Assembly (NCBI GenBank): GCA_017481325.1
Contig: JAFUPG010000014.1
Location: 1 to 9,232, forward strand
Source of the DNA: Oscillospiraceae bacterium
GTDB lineage: Bacteria; Bacillota_A; Clostridia; Oscillospirales; Oscillospiraceae
Direction of reading: 5' to 3'
DNA length: 9,232 bases
Position 1 is the stretch's first letter, and every line of letters begins with the position of its first letter. A model generated the notes under the pieces. The model worked only from the letters and a program-made list of their open reading frames with translations. It did no database searches and was not told the DNA's origin. Of this stretch, positions 5,420 to 9,232 are shown one piece after another. Position numbers and translations under genes: made by a program.

Positions 5420-6486
5420 AGGGGTACCTCCCGTCCGTCCATCAGGGCGGTCACCAGCTTTGCGGCACGAGCCAGCTTGTCCTGCCGTTGGCTGTCGCTG
5501 CGGTCATACTCCGTTTTCAGTGTCCGCAGGAAATGCCCACGGAGGGTATCCTCCCGTTCGCCTGCCCACAGTTCTTTTTTGGGAACGGTGCAGTCCCGAA
5601 TCGATAGACTGAAAAATTCGGCAGACAACTGCTCCTCCAAACAGGCAATATCCAAAGGCTCCGCCTCGCCGGTCAGCAAAATTCGGTAGCAATCACGGCT
5701 CGTGTCCTTGGGCAGAACGGCTCGGATGGAGGAAAGAGGATCTTCCCCGACCTCCACCGAGAGAATCTCGTATTTTCGTACATTCAGGGGTATAAATTTT
5801 CCCTCGCAGCGGCTATTTTCCAGGGTCAGCAGGTTGACACCTTTTTCACCGCACTCGTCGAAACCCCGTCCCATAAGGCAGCCGGGATAGGCGCAGAGCG
5901 TTGCCCCGAATTTGTCGGCGCTGCGGCTGTGTACATGTCCCAAAGCCAAATAGTCCAGACCGGAGCGTGCTATTTTTTCAGAGGAGAGGGGACTGTAGGG
6001 AGAATGGGGCTGCAGATCCCCGTGGAGCACCATCAGATTGTATACCCCGGACTTCTCCACTTGAAAATCTCCCAGCAGATCCGGCATCTGTGGCGAGGTA
6101 AAGGCGGCGCCGTACACATGGCAGTTCAGCTCCGGAAGGGAAACACGCTCTATTTCCGATGACGTAAAAATATGGACATTATCCCCCCAATTCTCTGTGA
6201 CATAGGGGGAGCCGGGGCGCACATAGTCATGATTGCCCGGAGCAATAAAAATCTGCGCCTTCAAAGAAGCAAATAACTGCTTCAGCGCATCCAGCGTATC
6301 CCGGTATACCCGGGCACTGTCGAAAAGATCCCCGGCCAGCAGCACCAGGTTACAATCCTTGGCAATTTGCCCCAGCTGCTCCAGTGCCTGCCGTTGCTCC
6401 CGGCGTGCCTTGGAGGCATTTTCCGGAGAGAGGGCGGAAAACGCCGAATCCAGGTGAAAATCCGCTCCGTGGAGGATCTTAATCAT
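5416..6486 (-). CDS. YhaO/SbcD-like DNA repair metallophosphoesterase
   Basis: This 356-residue calcineurin-like nuclease of the Mre11/SbcD/YhaO type probably cuts DNA ends with two metal ions. All five metal motifs are present: GADFH (D9, H11), AGDLFD (D53), APGNHD (N85, H86), VLHGD (H155) and LGHVH (H184, H186). The remaining C-terminal part is the capping and partner-binding region. I place the start at 6486, giving MIKILHGADFHLDSAF as in the family, rather than 15 codons further upstream. The start has GAGGGTGG shortly upstream, and its first bases overlap the 3' end of the ymdB-type gene by 8 nt (6479-6486). The gene couples to the ATPase gene by an ATGA overlap. Length is close to YhaO and SbcD. 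Confidence 0.9.
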   Translation of the reverse strand: MIKILHGADFHLDSAFSALSPENASKARREQRQALEQLGQIAKDCNLVLLAGDLFDSARVYRDTLDALKQLFASLKAQIFIAPGNHDYVRPGSPYVTENWGDNVHIFTSSEIERVSLPELNCHVYGAAFTSPQMPDLLGDFQVEKSGVYNLMVLHGDLQPHSPYSPLSSEKIARSGLDYLALGHVHSRSADKFGATLCAYPGCLMGRGFDECGEKGVNLLTLENSRCEGKFIPLNVRKYEILSVEVGEDPLSSIRAVLPKDTSRDCYRILLTGEAEPLDIACLEEQLSAEFFSLSIRDCTVPKKELWAGEREDTLRGHFLRTLKTEYDRSDSQRQDKLARAAKLVTALMDGREVPL

Positions 6487-7255
6487 GGAGCGCCACCCTC
6501 TCCACGGCGGTGCAACGGCCGGTCTGTACATCGATGGTAAAAATACAGCCCTCCAGCTTGGCAGGTCCCGGGGCAGGCTCGTAGCGACGGGTCAGATCTC
6601 CCCGGAATTTCTGGATGGACAGCTCCGGGCGAATGCCCAGCACACTGTTTCTGGGGCCGGTCATGCCCAGATCCGTCAGGTAGCCGGTACCCTTGGGCAG
6701 AATGCGCTCATCGGCGGTCTGAACGTGGGTATGGGTGCCCCAGACGGCGCTGACCCGTCCATCCAGCATCCAGCCCATGGCCAGCTTTTCCGAGGTAGCC
6801 TCGGCATGGAGCTCCACAAAAATCAGCCTGGTATCCAGCTTTTTCAGAATGCGCTCTACCTGCAGGAAGGGGTTGTCCGGTGTATAATCCATGGCGCAGC
6901 GGCCGATGAGGTCAATGACGGCGATCTGCCCGAACTTGGTATCAAAGAGTCCCCAGCCCCGTCCCGGCTGCTGAGGCGGCAGATTGGCAGGCCGCAGCAC
7001 ATAGAGGCTGTCCTCAATATAGGGGACAAGCTCCCGTTTGCCCCAGGTATGGTTGCCCATGGTGATCACGTCTGCACCGGCGGCAAAAATATCTTCTGCG
7101 TTCTTGGGTGTCATGCCCAGCACAGCTGCATTCTCCCCGTTGACCACGCAAAAATCAATACCCGTCTCCCGCTTTAACCGGGGCAGGTTCTTTCTCAGAT
7201 ATACAAGGCCGCTGTCGGCGACCACGTCACCTACGGCCAGCAGTTTCATTTCCAT
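6479..7255 (-). CDS. ymdB: YmdB-type metallophosphoesterase (TIGR00282 family)
   Basis: This 258-residue protein is very close in pattern to B. subtilis YmdB, a di-iron phosphodiesterase that cleaves 2',3'-cyclic nucleotides in vitro and affects biofilm and sporulation-linked behaviour. Metal and active-site motifs: VGDVV (D10), VNGENAA (N39, E41, N42), MGNHTWGK (N68, H69), ELHAEATSEK (H150) and GTHTHVQTADERILPKGT (H175, H177). The residue before LHAEA is E where YmdB commonly has D. The start at 7255 has AAGGAGG 7 nt upstream and a TATAAT promoter behind it. It is the first gene of a three-gene leftward operon with the YhaO- and YhaN-like genes. Full family length, no defects. Confidence 0.93.
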   Translation of the reverse strand: MEMKLLAVGDVVADSGLVYLRKNLPRLKRETGIDFCVVNGENAAVLGMTPKNAEDIFAAGADVITMGNHTWGKRELVPYIEDSLYVLRPANLPPQQPGRGWGLFDTKFGQIAVIDLIGRCAMDYTPDNPFLQVERILKKLDTRLIFVELHAEATSEKLAMGWMLDGRVSAVWGTHTHVQTADERILPKGTGYLTDLGMTGPRNSVLGIRPELSIQKFRGDLTRRYEPAPGPAKLEGCIFTIDVQTGRCTAVERVALHD

Positions 7256-7287
7256 CGGATGTCCTCCTTGCGATTGGATTCATCTTT

Positions 7288-7316
7288 ATTATACCGAAAA
7301 AATATCCCGGGCACAA
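7288..7316 (-). promoter_or_regulatory. Promoter of the ymdB-yhaO-yhaN-like operon
   Basis: A perfect TATAAT (7288-7293, minus strand) follows TTGTGC (7311-7316) with a 17-nt spacer. Transcription would begin near 7281, giving a leader of about 25 nt with AAGGAGG before ymdB. A CCCGGGCA motif (7306-7313) lies in the spacer and touches the -35 box. Confidence 0.65.
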
Positions 7317-7373
7317 CAGCGATTTTTGCTTTTTTGACAGGAAGGGACACGATGCGCTATTTCCCGGGCATTT
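7302..7373. promoter_or_regulatory. Two Noc-box-like sites (CCCGGGCA copies)
   Basis: TATTTCCCGGGCATTT at 7358-7373 matches 13 of 16 positions of the palindrome TATTTCCCGGGAAATA, the Noc-binding site as known for B. subtilis; the left half-site and centre are perfect. A second, weaker copy with centre CCCGGG at 7306-7311 has the same CCCGGGCA core in the same orientation, 57 bp away. The adjacent rightward gene encodes a Noc-type protein whose recognition residues fit this sequence. Binding is inferred. Confidence 0.5.
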
Positions 7374-7437
7374 CCCAATATATTGTGGTTATAAAAATTA
7401 AAAACACAATTTCTTGCGATTCTGCTCCGTGATTTCG

Positions 7438-7466
7438 TGGAGTTTCGCAGAGGACTTTGGTAAAAT
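7438..7466 (+). promoter_or_regulatory. Candidate extended -10 promoter for the noc-like gene
   Basis: TGGTAAAAT ends at 7466: a -10 matching the consensus at 5 of 6 positions with an extended TGn. A weak -35 TGGAGT (7438-7443) is 17 nt upstream. The start point would be near 7473, about 30 nt before the ATG. A perfect TTGACA at 7334-7339 lacks a good -10 at the right distance. Confidence 0.5.
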
Positions 7467-7504
7467 AAGGGCGAGGAGAACAGGAAAGGAGAGGAGTTGC
7501 ATCC

Positions 7505-8308
7505 ATGAGAAAGAATCGGGATCTGCTGGAAAACGGACGGATTCTCTATGTGCCCATAAAGAGAATTCACCCCAATCCGGCGCAGCCCAGAAAAATCTTT
7601 GATCCCGAGGGATTACGGGAACTGGCTTCCAGCATCCACAACTATGGGATCCTGCAGCCCCTGACAGTGCGGCGCAAAGAGGGGGAATATGAACTGGTAG
7701 CAGGGGAGCGGCGGCTGCGGGCGGCAAAGCTGGCGGGGCTCTGGGAGGTGCCCTGCATCCTGCTGTCGGTGGACGAAGAACAGTCGGGAATGGTGGCCCT
7801 GGTGGAGAATCTGCAGCGACGGGATCTGGACTACATAGAGGAGGCGGAGGGGCTGTCCCGGCTTATGCGGCTTTACGGCCTGAGTCAGGAGCAGGCGGCG
7901 GCGAGGGTAGGGAAGAGCCAGAGTGCCGTGGCCAATAAGCTGCGCCTGCTGCGTCACAGCCCGGAGATCCTGCAAAAGCTGCGGGAGCACGGTCTGTCGG
8001 AGCGGCATGCCAGGGCACTGCTGAAGCTCCCCGGGGAGGAGGCGCGGCTGCAGGTAATTGAGGTCATCGTAAAACAGCAGTTGAACGTAGCAAAGACCGA
8101 GGCATATATTGACAGCTATCTGGAAAAGCAGCAGGCACCGAAAAAGGGCATTCGGAAATTTATTCTGCGAGATGTGCGGCTGTTTCTCAACAGTGTAAAC
8201 CACTCTCTGGACCTGGTGAGGGGAGCGGGGATCGATGCCAAAGCGGAGCAGGCGGAGACCGAGCAGGAGATCATCCTGACCATCCGCCTGCCCAAAAGGG
8301 TGTGCTGA
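7505..8308 (+). CDS. noc: Noc/ParB-family protein (probable nucleoid occlusion protein)
   Basis: This 267-residue CTP-dependent DNA-clamp protein is related to ParB and Noc. The N-terminal ParB/CTPase domain shows the IHPNPAQPRK motif (21-30), ASSIHNYGILQPLTVR (41-56), VAGERRLRAAKLAG (65-78) and ENLQRRDLDYIEEAEG (101-116). The helix-turn-helix is at about 127-149, and GLSERHARALLKL follows at 163-175. Published work distinguishes Noc from ParB by a few residues. Here Q139 and K145 in GKSQSAVANKLRLL and R167 in ERHARAL are the Noc-type choices, and QLNVAKTE (192-199) is also Noc-like, so I favour noc over parB. The N-terminus is short and polar and lacks the obvious membrane-binding amphipathic helix of B. 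subtilis Noc. AAAGGAGAGGAG at 7485-7496 supports the start. No parA/soj lies next to it. Confidence 0.85.
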   Translation: MRKNRDLLENGRILYVPIKRIHPNPAQPRKIFDPEGLRELASSIHNYGILQPLTVRRKEGEYELVAGERRLRAAKLAGLWEVPCILLSVDEEQSGMVALVENLQRRDLDYIEEAEGLSRLMRLYGLSQEQAAARVGKSQSAVANKLRLLRHSPEILQKLREHGLSERHARALLKLPGEEARLQVIEVIVKQQLNVAKTEAYIDSYLEKQQAPKKGIRKFILRDVRLFLNSVNHSLDLVRGAGIDAKAEQAETEQEIILTIRLPKRVC

Positions 8309-8389
8309 GAAAAATGTAAAAAATTATAAAAAGAATGCTGCAGCTCCTTTCGATGCACTTTGCAGTTCTTTGCCCACGCTTCTGTTGGC

Positions 8390-8403
8390 TGAAAGCGCTT
8401 AAA
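8390..8403. promoter_or_regulatory. Possible CcpA (cre-like) site upstream of ppdK
   Basis: TGAAAGCGCTTAAA fits the cre consensus TGWAARCGYTWNCW at 13 of 14 positions; only the C near the 3' end differs. It lies about 170 bp upstream of the ppdK -10 box. A link to carbon regulation of a pyruvate-metabolism gene is plausible but rests on this match alone. Confidence 0.35.
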
Positions 8404-8550
8404 TTTGGATAGTAGGCGTTTTCAATTTGTGATTTTTGACATTTTTATCGATTTTTTGTCCTGACCTTACAGCAGAATAAATAAAACTGGGAAAATGTTT
8501 TCAATCTAAAAAGTTTTTTGCGGAAGAATGAATTTTTTTACGGAAAATGT

Positions 8551-8579
8551 TTGCATTATAATGAAGAATGTGGTATAAT
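8551..8579 (+). promoter_or_regulatory. ppdK promoter
   Basis: TTGCAT (8551-8556), a 17-nt spacer and TGGTATAAT (perfect -10 at 8574-8579 with extended TGn). Transcription should start near 8586, about 78 nt before the ATG. A second TATAAT at 8557-8562 lies within the spacer and could give an alternative start. Confidence 0.75.
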
Positions 8580-8663
8580 CTTGTGCGCAGTAAAAATCTC
8601 AAGTAAGAAACTAATTGCGAAACGGCCACACCGTTTCCTATGACAAGAAAGGGGTAATTCACA

Positions 8664-9232
8664 ATGCACAAGTATGTATACCTTTTCACCGAAGGCAATG
8701 GCTCCATGCGTGAGCTGCTCGGTGGCAAGGGCGCCAACCTGGCAGAGATGACCAACATCGGTCTGCCCGTTCCTCAGGGCTTTACCATCTCCACTGAGGC
8801 TTGCACTCAGTACTACGAAGATGGCCGTAAGATCAACGACGATATCCAGGCTGAGATCATGGAGTATGTCTCCAAGCTGGAAACCATCACCGGCAAGAAG
8901 TTCGGTGACAAGGAGAACCCCCTGCTGGTCTCCGTCCGTTCCGGCGCTCGTGCCTCCATGCCCGGCATGATGGACACCATCCTGAACCTGGGTCTGAACG
9001 AAGAAGTCGTCAACGTCCTGGCTGAGAAGTCCGGCAATGCTCGTTGGGCATGGGACTGCTATCGCCGCTTTATCCAGATGTACTCCGACGTCGTTATGGA
9101 AGTCGGTAAGAAATATTTCGAAGTCCTCATCGACGAGATGAAGGAGAAGAAGGGCGTCACCCAGGACGTCGACCTCACTGCTGAGGATCTGAAGGAACTG
9201 GCCGGCCAGTTCAAGGCTGAGTATAAGTCCAA
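8664..9232 (+). CDS. ppdK: Pyruvate, phosphate dikinase, N-terminal part, runs off window
   Basis: The first 189 codons of PPDK, which interconverts pyruvate + ATP + phosphate and phosphoenolpyruvate + AMP + pyrophosphate in the cytoplasm. In anaerobic Clostridia it often serves PPi-linked glycolysis or gluconeogenesis. The N-terminal nucleotide-binding domain is recognisable: YLFTEGNGSMRELLGGKGAN (6-25, K22 contacting ATP), LAEMTNIGLPVPQGFTIS (26-43) and LLVSVRSGARASMPGMMDTI (87-106, with R92 and R96 in the nucleotide site). The phosphohistidine and PEP domains lie beyond the window. AAAGGGG at 8648-8654 precedes the ATG by 9 nt. Codon use is strikingly uniform (CTG, ATC, GTC, AAG), unlike neighbouring genes, which suits a highly expressed enzyme. 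Confidence 0.96.
   Translation, partial: MHKYVYLFTEGNGSMRELLGGKGANLAEMTNIGLPVPQGFTISTEACTQYYEDGRKINDDIQAEIMEYVSKLETITGKKFGDKENPLLVSVRSGARASMPGMMDTILNLGLNEEVVNVLAEKSGNARWAWDCYRRFIQMYSDVVMEVGKKYFEVLIDEMKEKKGVTQDVDLTAEDLKELAGQFKAEYKS

Larger units (their letters stand above)
8309..8663. other. AT-rich intergenic regulatory region upstream of ppdK
   Basis: No gene is supported in these 355 bases; the minus-strand frames are low-complexity or lie opposite the neighbouring genes. No clear terminator for the noc-like gene is visible, only A- and T-rich runs. The region holds a catabolite-response-like palindrome (8390-8403), an 11-bp direct repeat (8490-8500 and 8542-8552), two TATAAT boxes (8557 and 8574) and a short leader hairpin (GAAACGG 8619-8625 with 8631-8637). 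Confidence 0.6.

Noticed and set aside
6485..7177. Rightward open frame opposite ymdB
   Set aside because: Antisense shadow. The ymdB frame carries complete catalytic motifs, a ribosome binding site and a promoter.

Overview
The window looks like chromosome from a gut-type Firmicute of class Clostridia, probably an Oscillospirales/Ruminococcaceae-like lineage. The evidence is sigma-A-type promoters, strong AGGAGG-like ribosome binding sites, a ymdB/yhaO/yhaN-type gene set, a Noc-type ParB protein and a clostridial-style ppdK. Genus is not determined. The core genes are moderately GC-rich, whereas about 1-1060 is clearly more AT-rich and carries accessory material.

Layout. (1) 1-1060, accessory/tRNA region, all transcribed leftward: the 5' part of a small two-helix membrane protein (DUF3784-like); its promoter, embedded in the edge of an array of tiny palindromes with TGATATA/TATATCA spacers (280-475); a perfect 20-bp hairpin terminator; tRNA-Leu(UAG); and a small cassette carrying a four-helix-bundle (23S rRNA intervening-sequence type) protein gene broken by an early in-frame stop. 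A near-consensus promoter lies just beyond the cassette, so the cassette appears to have been inserted between the tRNA promoter and the tRNA. (2) 1062-1383, a non-coding, hairpin-rich leader. (3) 1384-3197, rightward, a GT8 glycosyltransferase and a PlsC-like acyltransferase with an ATGA overlap, probably making or modifying a surface glycolipid or polymer. (4) 3201-3236, a terminator shared by convergent operons. (5) 3257-7255, leftward operon of three overlapping genes: ymdB-type phosphodiesterase, a YhaO/SbcD-type nuclease and a YhaN/SbcC-type membrane-anchored ATPase. The last two should form a Mre11-Rad50-like DNA-processing complex. (6) 7256-7504, a divergent promoter region with two CCCGGGCA copies that resemble the Noc DNA-binding site. 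(7) 7505-8308, a Noc/ParB protein. (8) 8309-8663, an AT-rich regulatory region. (9) 8664-9232, the start of pyruvate, phosphate dikinase.

The items most worth a second look are the palindrome array with its embedded promoter, the cassette wedged between tRNA promoter and tRNA, and the Noc-like sites between noc and the ymdB-yhaO-yhaN operon. The last suggest that a nucleoid-occlusion protein may control its own gene and a divergent nuclease operon.
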